A stretch of DNA of 64,000 nt from an uncultured Sutterella sp. (GTDB lineage Bacteria; Pseudomonadota; Gammaproteobacteria; Burkholderiales; Burkholderiaceae_F), in the NCBI GenBank assembly GCA_900542195.1, contig UQNA01000005.1, positions 1 to 64,000 of the forward strand, given 5' to 3'. Each line of letters begins with the position of its first letter. The stretch's first letter is position 1. Shown here piece by piece: positions 31,662-40,623 of the stretch. The translations under genes were made by a program, and so were the position numbers. The notes under the pieces were generated by a model that saw only the letters and a program-made list of their open reading frames with translations, was not told where the DNA came from and searched no databases.

Positions 31662-32048
31662 GAGCTTTAAAAGATTTTCCCATGTTAATTGTTCTCGAAG
31701 TTTTTCTTTGATTTTGTCCGGAAGACTTCTATTTGAAGCCAGTAACCCGAGATACTCTTCCGGTCTATGCCCTTTGAGAAGAACAATAATTTCCGGCAGT
31801 GAGTAGTAAGAAAAGAATCGGCTAATGTCAATGTTCAGCGTCTTAATGTTGCGCAGAACGTCAAAAGCATCCATGTCGACCCAGTAGGTAGACAAAGGCG
31901 TTGCCACGGTGCTCATGACATTGAAGCGATCAACTCTGGGGAAGATAACGGCCTGAACGTCATCGGGAAGTGATTCGATAATGTTTAAAACTTCAGCTTG
32001 TTGGCGTTCGGAAAGATCTTTGAAGAAATCGGCTAAGGGCTTGGGCAT
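31644..32048 (-). CDS. Phage accessory protein, unknown, minus strand (134 aa)
   Basis: Start ATG at 32048 (MPKPLADFFKDLSERQQAEV); the frame also opens at 32081, but that start lies inside a hairpin. Soluble, helical and Leu-rich: LNIIESLPDDVQAVIFPRVD, FFSYYSLPEIIVLLKGHRPE, and ENLLKLLLLLG at the end. With the 32101 gene it forms a two-gene leftward unit inside the rightward phage program, so probably lysogenic accessory cargo. No family recognised. Confidence 0.55.
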   Translation of the reverse strand: MPKPLADFFKDLSERQQAEVLNIIESLPDDVQAVIFPRVDRFNVMSTVATPLSTYWVDMDAFDVLRNIKTLNIDISRFFSYYSLPEIIVLLKGHRPEEYLGLLASNRSLPDKIKEKLREQLTWENLLKLLLLLG

Positions 32049-32092
32049 TTGGGTTTTGAATAAAGAGAACCCGCACAGCATGACTATGCGGG
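32045..32092 (-). terminator. Hairpin between the two leftward accessory genes
   Basis: On the minus strand AGAGCCCGCA pairs with TGCGGGTTCTCT, followed by TTATTC. It may attenuate transcription between the 32101 and 31644 genes. The U-run is weak. Confidence 0.45.
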
Positions 32093-32100
32093 CTCTAAGG

Positions 32101-32298
32101 TTAAGCGACTAGATCAAAAGGATCGTTTTTAGGGGCCGAAGAGCCTTCTTTTAACTCGATATCTTTTTTGAATTCTTGCCATTCCCGGAGGAATTTTCCG
32201 CATCTGCTGGCCTCCTCTTCCAAAATGGCAATTTGAGTTTCTTTGTCTTTTCCTTTTAATTCAGGAAATTTCTCAGTAAAGAAAGTTTGAAAATCCAT
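32101..32298 (-). CDS. Small acidic/charged protein, 65 aa, unknown
   Basis: Starts MDFQTFFTEKFPELKGKDKE, then helical (TQIAILEEEASRCGKFLREW), ending NDPFDLVA. TTTTGAGGTTCCATATT precedes the ATG. First gene of the leftward accessory pair. The short, charged protein followed by a larger Leu-rich one recalls a two-component accessory module, but no toxin, antitoxin or immunity family is recognised. Confidence 0.55.
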   Translation of the reverse strand: MDFQTFFTEKFPELKGKDKETQIAILEEEASRCGKFLREWQEFKKDIELKEGSSAPKNDPFDLVA

Positions 32299-32712
32299 AA
32301 TATGGAACCTCAAAAAATGGGCTCGATTTATGGTGTAGACGGATTTAGATTTATAATCCGTCTTGTCATACACCTCCGTTCCAGAGCCCGTTTGGAACGA
32401 AACCTTTAGAAGAGCCTAAGAGATTGCCGTCTCTTAGGCTCTTTGACTGCTCGGGCACATCATTGAGAAAGTAGCCGGATTTTTATGAGAAACATTGAAA
32501 TTCTCCCGGACCTCTCTTGCCGATAACCGATACTCTGTTTCGGTGCCGGTTAACGCCATGAGCGTCAAAGTTGCTTTTATTTCAATATATTAAATTAATA
32601 AAATGGGATTTGTTGGGAGAAAGTTGCTCTAAAAACGGTTAAGTATGGGGTTATAGTTCGATAATACATTGTAAATTTAGAAATTTTCTGATTAAAATTT
32701 ATTTAAAAAGTA

Positions 32713-32745
32713 AAAACGGATAGCAAAAAAAAGCGTCCGTTTTTT
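32713..32745 (+). terminator. Rho-independent terminator before the packaging genes
   Basis: AAAAACGGA/TCCGTTTTT stem around a 15-nt loop with a continuing T-run. Could be the late-regulator target terminator. Confidence 0.75.
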
Positions 32746-32824
32746 TATGGTTTCGTCACCTACCTTAGGACGAACGCCCTGGCCGTGCGTTATCGGCCTC
32801 TCCTTGAGAAGTGGTATGAGGGTT

Positions 32825-32860
32825 CTCCGGGGCGGTTGGGTGGCTGCTCCGGAGTTTTTT
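32825..32860 (+). terminator. Second terminator-like hairpin just before the HNH gene
   Basis: CTCCGG (32825-32830) and CCGGAG (32849-32854), then TTTTTT. It lies only 12 bp before the HNH start codon, so late expression would need antitermination or a promoter inside. Confidence 0.65.
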
Positions 32861-32872
32861 CATTGAGAAGTT

Positions 32873-33286
32873 ATGCCTGTATTTCCGTTAAAGCATTGTG
32901 CCTTTCCCGGCTGCGGTGCGCTTTTCCGCGGCTCCGGCTCTTACTGCGAGAAGCATAAGCAGATCGCTCAGGATCAAAGAGCCGATCGCCGCCGCCTGCT
33001 CGATCGAGAAAGAGGATCGGCAGCCTCAAGAGGATATTCCTCCGCCTGGAGAAAAGCCCGGGAAGGTTTTTTAGCCCGCCATCCCTTCTGTGTTCAATGC
33101 GAAGCAGAAGGCTTCCCTCGATTGGCTGCGGTCGTGGACCATGTCATCCCGCATAAGGGGGATAAACAGTTATTTTGGGATCGAAATAATTGGCAGCCCT
33201 TGTGTAAAAGGCACCACGATCTGAAGACTGCCGCAGAAGACGGAGGCTTCGGAAACATAGGGAGGGGTGGTGAAAAAGTGAAGTGA
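32873..33286 (+). CDS. Phage HNH endonuclease
   Basis: 137 aa. Zinc-knuckle cysteines at the N-terminus (CAFPGCGALF, YCEKH), then the HNH core: CVQCEAEG, VVDHVIPHKGDKQLFWDRNN, WQPLCKRHHDLKT. HNH proteins beside terminase genes assist DNA packaging in HK97-type phages. First gene of the head module. Confidence 0.9.
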   Translation: MPVFPLKHCAFPGCGALFRGSGSYCEKHKQIAQDQRADRRRLLDRERGSAASRGYSSAWRKAREGFLARHPFCVQCEAEGFPRLAAVVDHVIPHKGDKQLFWDRNNWQPLCKRHHDLKTAAEDGGFGNIGRGGEKVK

Positions 33287-33375
33287 CGCGATCGTCCGAG
33301 ACCGCGCCCTCAGTCGAATTTTTACGCGTGCAAAATTGGAGATTTTCGAGGTTTTGCACGTCTGGAGTAAATAGG

Positions 33376-33969
33376 ATGAAAGGTCGAAAACCTTTACCGA
33401 CAGAAATTAAAGAACTCCAAGGGACGCTTCAGCCGTGCCGTACAAATTACCAAGAACCTAAGGTCCGCCAAAAAATTTGTGAAAAAGCGGCTCCGCCGGA
33501 GACGCTGTCGGACGAAGCAAAAGTCCATTGGAATTTTGTGCTCGAGCACGAAGGCGCTGGCTGGATCAAACAATGCGACCGCGGAATGTTCGAGCAATAC
33601 TGCGAACTCTGGGCAGAGATCACGAAAAGCCGAAAAGAAAAAAAGGCGCTCCGCGCGGAGCTCTCGGAACTTCGGCCTCAGTACGAGGAAGCCCTGAAGT
33701 TCGGCAGCTTAGACAGAGCCAAGGTCATCAATGCCAGGATGGAGGCCTTGGAAGAAAAAGACAGGTTCCTGGCCAACTTAATCGTTAAGAGTGTCCAGCC
33801 TTTCAAGAGCGTGGCCGCCGAACTCGGGCTAACGCCCTCCTCTCGGTCTCGAGTCATCGCTTTAAACGGTGCGGATACTCCGAAAAATCAAGAAGATTCT
33901 GAACTTTTTTCAAAAGAGGCGATGCAAAAATGCCTTGAATTTGGCCTTGATTACGGTGAAATGAATTGA
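33376..33969 (+). CDS. Terminase small subunit, P27 family
   Basis: 197 aa from the ATG at 33376 (MKGRKPLPTEIKELQGTLQP), preceded by GGAGTAAATAG. The N-terminal GRKP...IKELQGT block and C-terminal FKSVAAELGLTPSSRSRV are P27 hallmarks; a coiled helical segment lies between. It selects phage DNA for packaging and hands it to the large subunit, whose TTG start overlaps its stop (TTGA). Confidence 0.92.
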   Translation: MKGRKPLPTEIKELQGTLQPCRTNYQEPKVRQKICEKAAPPETLSDEAKVHWNFVLEHEGAGWIKQCDRGMFEQYCELWAEITKSRKEKKALRAELSELRPQYEEALKFGSLDRAKVINARMEALEEKDRFLANLIVKSVQPFKSVAAELGLTPSSRSRVIALNGADTPKNQEDSELFSKEAMQKCLEFGLDYGEMN

Positions 33970-35672
33970 AAAATTACGTTGCATGGGCTCAAAAGTACGT
34001 GCAGCAGGTCCTAAGCGGCGAAGTTCTCGCTTGTGTTTATGTTCGCCAGGCTTGTGAAAGACAGAAAAAAGACCTTGAAAAATCAAAATCAGGGTCTTTT
34101 CCTTATGTGTTTGACCCGTTTTTGGCGACTCGGGCCTGCTTCTTTATCGAGCATTTAAGGCATGTGAAAGGACCTAAAGCCGGCCAGTTGATCCAACTGG
34201 AGCCCTGGCAGTGTTTTGTTGTCACTTCAATCTTCGGCTGGGTTCACAAAGATACGAGAAAGCGCCGCTTTAAGCGCTCTTACATTGAAGTTCCTCGCGG
34301 TAATGCGAAATCGACGCTTTCGGCCGCGATCGGTCTTTACATGATGACCATGGACGGAGAAGGAGGCGCGGATTGCTACTCTTTTGCGACGACCCGGGAA
34401 CAGGCCAGAGAAGTTTTTGATACTGCTCGCGATATGGTTCGCCGCTGCACGGATGTCAGTCGAGAACTCGGAATTAAGGCGTTGGATTATTCCATAGTTC
34501 AGTTGGCCAGTAATTCAAAATTCGTCGCGAAATCCGCGCAAGGCAGCACCTTGGATGGTCTCAACACGCACTTTGCTTGTATTGACGAACTTCACGCGCA
34601 TAAAACCCGCGAAGTCTACGACGTGGTTGAAACCTCTATCGGCAAACGTCTGCAGCCGCTGCTGTTTGCCATCACAACGGCAGGATTCAACTTATCCGGA
34701 ATCTGCTACGAGCTTAGAAACTATGTAATCGAAGTTTTGTCCGGAAAAAGTTCCGGCGGCGATGACCAGTTTGGAATTATTTACACGATCGATAAAGAGG
34801 ATGACTGGACAAGCGACAGTGCGCTGATCAAAGCCAATCCGAACTGGGGCGTCTCGGTCCATCCGGAAACGACTAAGTCACTTCGTGATAAAGCGCAGAC
34901 GGTTGCAAGTGCGGTTAACAACTTTAAGACCAAGCACCTTGATGTCTGGTGTAACGCAGACGCGGCCTGGATGGATCTGACCAAGTGGAATGAATGCGGC
35001 GATCCGGCCTTGGAAGAGTCCGACTTCTACGGACAGGAATCCTGGCTGGGGCTCGACTTAGCCTCAAAGATTGACTTGACGGCAGCAGTCAGGCTTTTTT
35101 GCAAAACGATCAACGGCGTCCAGCATTTCTTTGTGTTCCCGCAGGTTTGGCTTCCCCGGGAAACCGTCAACACAGCGAAAAACGCTTCTTACTCCGGCTG
35201 GGAGTACGAAGCGCGTCTGAAAGTGACGGAGGGTGCGGTAGTCGACTTTGAAGAAGTCAAAGAATATGTCCGGAGAAGCTGTTCTGACTTTGTTGTGAAG
35301 GAAATTGCTTACGACCCGTGGCAGGCAACTCAGCTCGCGAGTGAATTAACCGAGCAAGGCTGTCCGATGGTCGAGGTCCGAAACAGTGTCCAGAACTTCT
35401 CCGAGCCAATGAAAACCATCGAGGCTTTAGTGATGTCCGGGAGACTGCATCATCCGGATGATCCGATTTTTAACTGGTGCGTTTCAAACGTCGTCTGTCA
35501 TCGCGATGCGAAAGACAACATTTATCCGAACAAGCTGAGGAATGAAAACAAGATCGACTTGGTGGTGGCCCTAATCATGGCCTTCTACTCATTCCTGATC
35601 GGCGGCGGAAAGATTGAAAAGCCGGTGGATCTGACACCGATGCTTGATTCTCCGCTCATTTTCAATTGGTAA
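33966..35672 (+). CDS. Terminase large subunit
   Basis: 568-aa packaging ATPase/nuclease. ATPase domain: Walker A VPRGNAKSTLSAA near residue 107 and Walker B HFACIDELHAH near 200, with the coupling region ITTAGFNLSG. Nuclease domain in the second half, with LGLDLASKIDLTAAV near 360 carrying the acidic metal ligands. TTG start overlapping the terS stop. Confidence 0.95.
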   Translation: MKNYVAWAQKYVQQVLSGEVLACVYVRQACERQKKDLEKSKSGSFPYVFDPFLATRACFFIEHLRHVKGPKAGQLIQLEPWQCFVVTSIFGWVHKDTRKRRFKRSYIEVPRGNAKSTLSAAIGLYMMTMDGEGGADCYSFATTREQAREVFDTARDMVRRCTDVSRELGIKALDYSIVQLASNSKFVAKSAQGSTLDGLNTHFACIDELHAHKTREVYDVVETSIGKRLQPLLFAITTAGFNLSGICYELRNYVIEVLSGKSSGGDDQFGIIYTIDKEDDWTSDSALIKANPNWGVSVHPETTKSLRDKAQTVASAVNNFKTKHLDVWCNADAAWMDLTKWNECGDPALEESDFYGQESWLGLDLASKIDLTAAVRLFCKTINGVQHFFVFPQVWLPRETVNTAKNASYSGWEYEARLKVTEGAVVDFEEVKEYVRRSCSDFVVKEIAYDPWQATQLASELTEQGCPMVEVRNSVQNFSEPMKTIEALVMSGRLHHPDDPIFNWCVSNVVCHRDAKDNIYPNKLRNENKIDLVVALIMAFYSFLIGGGKIEKPVDLTPMLDSPLIFNW

Positions 35673-35675
35673 ATT

Positions 35676-36905
35676 ATGTTTTTGAGTTCATTTTTTTCTT
35701 CGATCGGGAACCCGTTCAAAGACAATACAGGGGTGCAGCGAACAGAACCTATGCTGCAGCTGGTGCCGAGGAAACGGGAGACTTCGGAAGAAACGGCCCT
35801 GCAGATTTCCTCCGTGATGGCGTGCACGACGCTCTTGGCTGAAACAGTGGCTTCCATGCCGATCTTTGTTTACCGCAATGACAGCGGAAACAGAGACTTG
35901 GCCCGAGAAACCGAACTTTGGAAGCTGCTTCACGATGGTCCGAACGAGCTCATGACGCCGGTCGAGTTTTGGTCTCAGATCATTTTCAATATGGTACTCC
36001 GAGGCAACGGGTACGCCCGGCTAAAACGAGAGGACAACAATCCGTCCGGACGCGTGCTTTCGATGATGCCCCTCAATGCTTCGCAGGTGAAAACGATTTA
36101 TGACGGTTCGACTCTGCGGTATGAATACGACCAAAATTGTGGGACAGAGAATATCGCCAAAGAGTTTATGTTTCACCTGAAAGGCGTTGGGGGCCGTTTT
36201 GCCGGAGCCTCGAAGTTGAAATTGATGGCTGCCACAATTGGCGAAGCGGCCGACGCCCAAGAAACCGCGTCTACACTTTTTGGTAACGCAAACAAACCGA
36301 GCGGCATTTTGAGCGCGGAAGGCACGCTCGACAAAGAACAGAGAGAGCGTCTTCAAACGACCTTCAACGAAATGGCCAACGGCAGCCGCTCGGGTCTCTA
36401 CGTGCTTGAAGGCGGTCTGAATTACGCGCCTCTGACGCTGACGCCGGCAGAAACACAGCTTCTGGAGACAAGACGGTTTTCCGTGGAGGAAATCTGCCGC
36501 TGGTTCGGCGTCCCATCAGTTCTGGTCGGATCAAACGCAGCCACAACATGGGGCAGCGGTATTGAGCAGATCATCTTGGGCTTCCAAAAGTTCACATTGC
36601 TGCCGTTATGCAGGCGAATTGAACAGGCAGTGAGAGCCCGAGTCATGACGCCTGAAGAATTTGCGCTCTACACAGTGGAAATTTCCATGGATAACTTGCT
36701 CCGGGCAACGATGAAAGAGCGTATGGAAATCCACGGCAAAGCGATCCAGTACGGCGTTGAAACCGTTAACGAAGCACGTCAATACGAAAACTTGCCGCCG
36801 GTAGAAGGCGGCGATGTCAATTTTGCGCAGTCGGCGCTGAGGCCTATTTCAGCATTGGCCAAAGCAACGGTCGACCAAAAAACTAAGGAGTCAGACAGTG
36901 TCTAA
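35676..36905 (+). CDS. Portal protein, HK97 type
   Basis: 409 aa forming the dodecameric DNA gate at one capsid vertex. Conserved segments: SSVMACTTLLAETVASMPIF, LMTPVEFWSQIIFNMVLRGN, and FSVEEICRWFGVPSVLVG. Starts 3 bp after terL. Overlaps the protease gene by 8 bp, as in other HK97-like head modules. Confidence 0.94.
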   Translation: MFLSSFFSSIGNPFKDNTGVQRTEPMLQLVPRKRETSEETALQISSVMACTTLLAETVASMPIFVYRNDSGNRDLARETELWKLLHDGPNELMTPVEFWSQIIFNMVLRGNGYARLKREDNNPSGRVLSMMPLNASQVKTIYDGSTLRYEYDQNCGTENIAKEFMFHLKGVGGRFAGASKLKLMAATIGEAADAQETASTLFGNANKPSGILSAEGTLDKEQRERLQTTFNEMANGSRSGLYVLEGGLNYAPLTLTPAETQLLETRRFSVEEICRWFGVPSVLVGSNAATTWGSGIEQIILGFQKFTLLPLCRRIEQAVRARVMTPEEFALYTVEISMDNLLRATMKERMEIHGKAIQYGVETVNEARQYENLPPVEGGDVNFAQSALRPISALAKATVDQKTKESDSV

Positions 36906-37614
36906 AGAGCTGAAAAAGGATCAGACGTTATCCGTCAGATTGGAAGGCGTGGAAGTAAAGCTATCCGAAGACAAGAAAACCGGCGTCATCAAAGGATACG
37001 CCTCGGTTTACGACAACTTGAATTGTTACGGCTTTTACATTGCCAAAGGAGCCTACAGCGCGGTACTGAAGAACTCGACTTCGACGCCGAAGATGTTCTT
37101 CAACCACGACTATTCCGCCGTTCCGGTGGGCCGTTGGACTTCTCTCAAAGAAGACGATAAAGGTCTTTATGTTGAGGGAGAACTCACACTCGGGGTCGGA
37201 GCGGCCTCTGATATTTATGAAGCGCTCAAAGCCGGAACTTTGGACGGTTTGTCTGTCGGTATTCGCGTGGGCGAATACGTTGAGGATGACAACAGCAATA
37301 TCAAGGTTTTGAGCATTGCTAGGCTCCTCGAAATATCCATCTGCAGCTTCCCGGCTGACGGCCAGGCGAGGATTGCAGAAACACTCTCGAAGGATTCTCT
37401 GGATGAAACCATCGAGAAAATTAAGACGTTAAGAGATTTTGAAGCCTGCCTGAGGGATTCTTGCGGCTTCAGCCGGAAACAGGCCTTGGCGCTTGTTTCT
37501 CGCGTGAAGAAGGTGCTGAGCGAAGAGCAGCGGGACGCTGCTTTGGCTGAAGCATTAAACAAGGTGCTCGGTGTAACCGAGCGAATCGATAAAGCACTCA
37601 GTGGGAAAAGTTAA
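36898..37614 (+). CDS. Prohead protease, HK97 family
   Basis: 238-aa serine protease that matures the capsid. GTG start within the portal gene, preceded by AAGGAGTCAGACA. IKGYASVYDNLNCYGFYIAK, the catalytic His in MFFNHDYSAVPVGRW and the catalytic Ser in DGLSVGI match the family. The C-terminal helical tail may act as a scaffold. Its target would be the N-terminal delta domain of the capsid protein encoded next. Confidence 0.93.
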   Translation: MSKELKKDQTLSVRLEGVEVKLSEDKKTGVIKGYASVYDNLNCYGFYIAKGAYSAVLKNSTSTPKMFFNHDYSAVPVGRWTSLKEDDKGLYVEGELTLGVGAASDIYEALKAGTLDGLSVGIRVGEYVEDDNSNIKVLSIARLLEISICSFPADGQARIAETLSKDSLDETIEKIKTLRDFEACLRDSCGFSRKQALALVSRVKKVLSEEQRDAALAEALNKVLGVTERIDKALSGKS

Positions 37615-38832
37615 ATGAACGAAGAAATTGAAAAACTCCTGTCCGCAATGAACAACATCGAGGCCAGATTAGGACAGTTGTCCACGGTTGAAGAAACCGC
37701 CAAGGTGAAGGCCGAACTTGCCGAACTCAGCAAAAAGCAGCTTGGTCTGGCTGAAGAAATCCGCCGCCTCAAACAGCAGCAGCCGGGCGGCTCCGACAAC
37801 GTTTCCGCGCCGCTCACACTCGGCGCCCGTGTGGTGGCTGATGCAGGTTTCCTGGAGTTTGCTGCCGGTAAAGGCAAAGGCTTCTCTGTTACTTTGACTG
37901 ATCCGGACCCGGTCGGTACCGGCTCCACGGTTGATTCCAAGGTTTATCCGGATCAGCGTGTCCAAGGCATTATCGGCATCGGAACCGCACCGCTTACGCT
38001 CGAAGATACGATTCATCATTCTCCGACAAGCAACAAAGCGATTGTCTACTCTCGTGAGAAGAAGTACGTCAACAATGCTGCAGAAGTGGTCAACGGTGTG
38101 GACTCTGCTCCGCAGTCTGAAATCGAGTTCGATACTCAGACCGCCAATGTCAAAGACATCGGCAACTGCTTCATTGTGACCAAAGACCTCATGGAGGATT
38201 CTCAGGCACTGGCCGATTACATTAACTTCCGCGTCCAGTATGGCGTTAAGCAGCGCGTGGAAAGCCAGCTTCTGAACGGTGACGGAACAAACGCCAACTT
38301 AAGCGGCCTTCTGGTGACAGGCAACTACACTCCGCACGGCTTTGATCCGGATACCAACCCGGAAATCACAAATCAGGTCGATCTGATTGGTTTCGCAGCG
38401 CTGGCCGTGAAGTCTGTGGGTTTGACTCCGAACATCACGATCATGAACCCGGTCGATTACTTCAAACTTCGCTGTCTGAAGGACTCCAACGGCCGCTACC
38501 TCTTCAGTGATCCGATGGCCCCGTCTAATCGTCCGATCTGGGATACATACGTTGTGGAAAGTTCCGCAATGCCCAAAGGCAAGTTCCTGACCTTAGACAC
38601 CAACATGGCCTGCATGATCTACGACCGTAAAGAAACCGTCGTGGAATTCGGTTATGAAGACGGCAATAACTTCCGAAAGGGCCTTGTCACCATCAAGGCC
38701 GACCGTCGTTTGGCCTTCGCGATCGAACGTCCGAGCGGCATTGTCGGCGGCGATTTGACGGTAACAAAACCCAAAACCGAAGGCACCGAGTCTGATAAAG
38801 GCACTCAGGGCGGCCAAGGCGGAGCGGGCTAA
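37615..38832 (+). CDS. Major capsid protein, HK97 fold
   Basis: 405 aa. Residues 1-65 are a coiled-coil delta domain (MNNIEARLGQLSTVEETAKV, AELSKKQLGLAEEIRRLKQQ) expected to be removed by the protease. The HK97 core follows (TSNKAIVYSREKKYVNNAAE, RVESQLLNGDGTNANLSGLL). The C-terminus is an unusual Gly/Gln/Lys-rich tail (ESDKGTQGGQGGAG). The start ATG abuts the protease stop. Confidence 0.95.
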   Translation: MNEEIEKLLSAMNNIEARLGQLSTVEETAKVKAELAELSKKQLGLAEEIRRLKQQQPGGSDNVSAPLTLGARVVADAGFLEFAAGKGKGFSVTLTDPDPVGTGSTVDSKVYPDQRVQGIIGIGTAPLTLEDTIHHSPTSNKAIVYSREKKYVNNAAEVVNGVDSAPQSEIEFDTQTANVKDIGNCFIVTKDLMEDSQALADYINFRVQYGVKQRVESQLLNGDGTNANLSGLLVTGNYTPHGFDPDTNPEITNQVDLIGFAALAVKSVGLTPNITIMNPVDYFKLRCLKDSNGRYLFSDPMAPSNRPIWDTYVVESSAMPKGKFLTLDTNMACMIYDRKETVVEFGYEDGNNFRKGLVTIKADRRLAFAIERPSGIVGGDLTVTKPKTEGTESDKGTQGGQGGAG

Positions 38833-38843
38833 TCAACCTTAGG

Positions 38844-38868
38844 AAGGCGGCGGTAACGTCGCCTTTTA
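38844..38868 (+). terminator. Attenuator-like hairpin after the major capsid gene
   Basis: AAGGCG/CGCCTT stem followed by TTA, in the 40-bp gap before the connector gene. Suits a step-down from very high capsid expression. Confidence 0.5.
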
Positions 38869-38872
38869 GCCT

Positions 38873-39211
38873 ATGTATGAAGCAAAAGGTATGGTGTCGA
38901 TTGTCGACGCCGCTTATCTCCGGCGCTATTTGCATATCGATGACACGTCTGAAGACTTGTTTCTCGAAGAGCTGGGCCGATCGGCCACGGAAAATCTTGA
39001 GCATCGTCTGAAAAGACACATCATTGCCCGAAGTGAAGATGATTCCGATGCGGTGTGCTCGGACAAAGAAGACGTGCCGGCTGCACTGCGTGTTTGGGTC
39101 GGCGCCTCTGTTGCTTTTGCTTATGCAAATCGCGAGTCCGACAGCGAAAAAACTTTCAAGAGCACTCCGTTCTTTGAGCGGATGATTGATCCGTGGAGGA
39201 CTTACAAGTGA
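38873..39211 (+). CDS. Head-tail connector protein, gp6-like
   Basis: 112 aa, helical. VSIVDAAYLRRYLHIDDTSE and DLFLEELGRSATENLEHRLK match the HK97 gp6/DNA-packaging adaptor family that docks under the portal. No good ribosome binding site is visible before ATG 38873. Confidence 0.82.
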   Translation: MYEAKGMVSIVDAAYLRRYLHIDDTSEDLFLEELGRSATENLEHRLKRHIIARSEDDSDAVCSDKEDVPAALRVWVGASVAFAYANRESDSEKTFKSTPFFERMIDPWRTYK

Positions 39212-39567
39212 TCGAACCTTTATCCGGACAACTGAATCGGCGCTGTTCGATTTACTCGGCCCGGCTCATGTCAGACGGCAAAGCGGGTCAGTCTACTAAA
39301 CGGACGCCTCTTTGGAGTTGCTGGTGCAAGGTGGAAGTGATCGGCGGGTCGGTCTTCTGGGAGAACGTCCAGACAGACGAAGCCGTCACGCACCGGATCT
39401 TTATCAGAAGCGTCAAAGGCAAAAGCAGGCCTCAGGATCTGCCTCGCCTGATCGAGCTTGAATGCGCGGGCTACTGGTATCGGGTCAAGCGAGTGACGGA
39501 CTGCAACAGTGCCGGTCGGTTCACGCTGCTGGAATGCGAGGTGCTTAATGCAGCCGTTAAGAATTGA
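39208..39567 (+). CDS. Head closure (head-tail adaptor) protein
   Basis: 119 aa. The GTG at 39208, overlapping the upstream stop (GTGA), has a perfect GGAGG 6 nt before it, so I choose it over the GTG at 39193. LSGQLNRRCSIYSARLMSDG and WCKVEVIGGSVFWEN match the SPP1 gp16-like head-closure fold; it seals the connector after packaging. Confidence 0.8.
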   Translation: MIEPLSGQLNRRCSIYSARLMSDGKAGQSTKRTPLWSCWCKVEVIGGSVFWENVQTDEAVTHRIFIRSVKGKSRPQDLPRLIELECAGYWYRVKRVTDCNSAGRFTLLECEVLNAAVKN

Positions 39568-40057
39568 AGCGAGGTTTGCGAGACCTTTGAACTTTGCCGA
39601 CTTCGATAAAAAGTCGATGAGGAAAGGTTTTACTCAGGTCGGCCGAGACGTTTCCAAGATTGCAAAGAAGCTGGTCAGCAAAAAAGGAGTATCTGCTGCC
39701 GGAGCTTATCCGGGAAAGCAAACAGGGATATTCCAGAAAGCAATTTCCTACAAGGTTTCCCGCTCCGGTTTCTCGGTGGCGGTGAAGCCCTACGGAAAAG
39801 GCAAGCAGGTTTCTGCAGAACTGAAAAGACGCGGGTTTTATCCCGCGTTTGTCGTCTTTGGCCACGCAGGACCTAAACGCAGTAAGCGAACACGTGCGCA
39901 CCGCAAACAATCCTATGAGGCAAAAGTGGCTAAGCCGCGTGCCAATCCAGTCTCGGCCGCTGCCGAAACCTATGGCCGTACCCGCTTTCAATCGGTCGTG
40001 GGGCAGATTTTGGAAAATGCCTTTAAGCCGGGTCCGATTAGGAGCTTAATGAAGTGA
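39548..40057 (+). CDS. HK97 gp10-like tail/neck protein
   Basis: 169 aa, strongly basic. ATG at 39548 follows GAGGTGCTTA; the frame extends upstream but without a start signal. DFDKKSMRKGFTQVGRDVSK, then KRRGFYPAFVVFGHAGPKRS and AETYGRTRFQSVVGQILENA, a layout seen in HK97 gp10-type neck proteins. Confidence 0.75.
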   Translation: MQPLRIEARFARPLNFADFDKKSMRKGFTQVGRDVSKIAKKLVSKKGVSAAGAYPGKQTGIFQKAISYKVSRSGFSVAVKPYGKGKQVSAELKRRGFYPAFVVFGHAGPKRSKRTRAHRKQSYEAKVAKPRANPVSAAAETYGRTRFQSVVGQILENAFKPGPIRSLMK

Positions 40058-40623
40058 AATTAAAACCCATTATTCAAGAGCTGCGGGCTCATTGCCCGGG
40101 CTTTGAGGGCCGTGTCTTTGGCGTAGGAACGTTTTCTCGGCTTGATGAATCGGTGGCAGCGGAACTGCTTCCGGCTGCATTTGTGATTCCGGTCTCTGAA
40201 GATCCGGAAGACCCTGCAGTGATCAACCGTTATAAGCAACAGGTACGGTTCAACTTTGCCGTCATCCTGATGGTGGCCAATACCGAGGATGAACAGGGTT
40301 TGACAGCTTGGGAGAAGTCGGTGGATCTCAAAAAGGAAGTGTTTCAAGCCATTTTGGGAGCCGACGATATTCAGGCAGGCAGAGACTGGATCCAATTTGA
40401 ATCTCTTACCGTCCTGGATCTTAATCGCGCGGCATTGACCGTCCAGTTGGATTTCTCCTGCCAGTACGAAATCAGTGACAGCGAAACCCGTCACGGAGGA
40501 GACATCGATCGTCTCGGAAGATTCCTCCGGATGTACACCGATGTCGATGTGATCGGAGACAAGGGACGGCCTGACGGACAGATTGAAGCAAAGATGCACA
40601 TTAATTTGGAGCAAGAAAAGTGA
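40054..40623 (+). CDS. Tail terminator protein, Gp37-like
   Basis: 189 aa. GTG start overlapping the previous stop. The N-terminal helix KPIIQELRAHCPGFEGRVFG followed by AAFVIPVSEDPEDP matches the Mu Gp37/tail-terminator family, which caps the tail tube. The C-terminal 40 residues include RTDVDVIGDK-like polar sequence of unknown role. Sits just before the sheath gene, as in Mu. Confidence 0.72.
   Translation: MKLKPIIQELRAHCPGFEGRVFGVGTFSRLDESVAAELLPAAFVIPVSEDPEDPAVINRYKQQVRFNFAVILMVANTEDEQGLTAWEKSVDLKKEVFQAILGADDIQAGRDWIQFESLTVLDLNRAALTVQLDFSCQYEISDSETRHGGDIDRLGRFLRMYTDVDVIGDKGRPDGQIEAKMHINLEQEK

Larger units (their letters stand above)
32299..32872. other. Long non-coding interval before the packaging genes
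   Basis: About 570 bp without a credible gene, the longest gap in the prophage. It holds the promoter of the leftward accessory pair, an AACCG...CGGTT hairpin near 32530-32560, a very A/T-rich middle (32570-32720) and two terminators. A non-coding RNA or the packaging (cos/pac) site could lie here; nothing decides it. Confidence 0.4.

Noticed and set aside
32873..33286. HNH gene as a homing endonuclease
   Set aside because: Its position directly before the terminase genes and its size fit the packaging-associated HNH of HK97-type phages.
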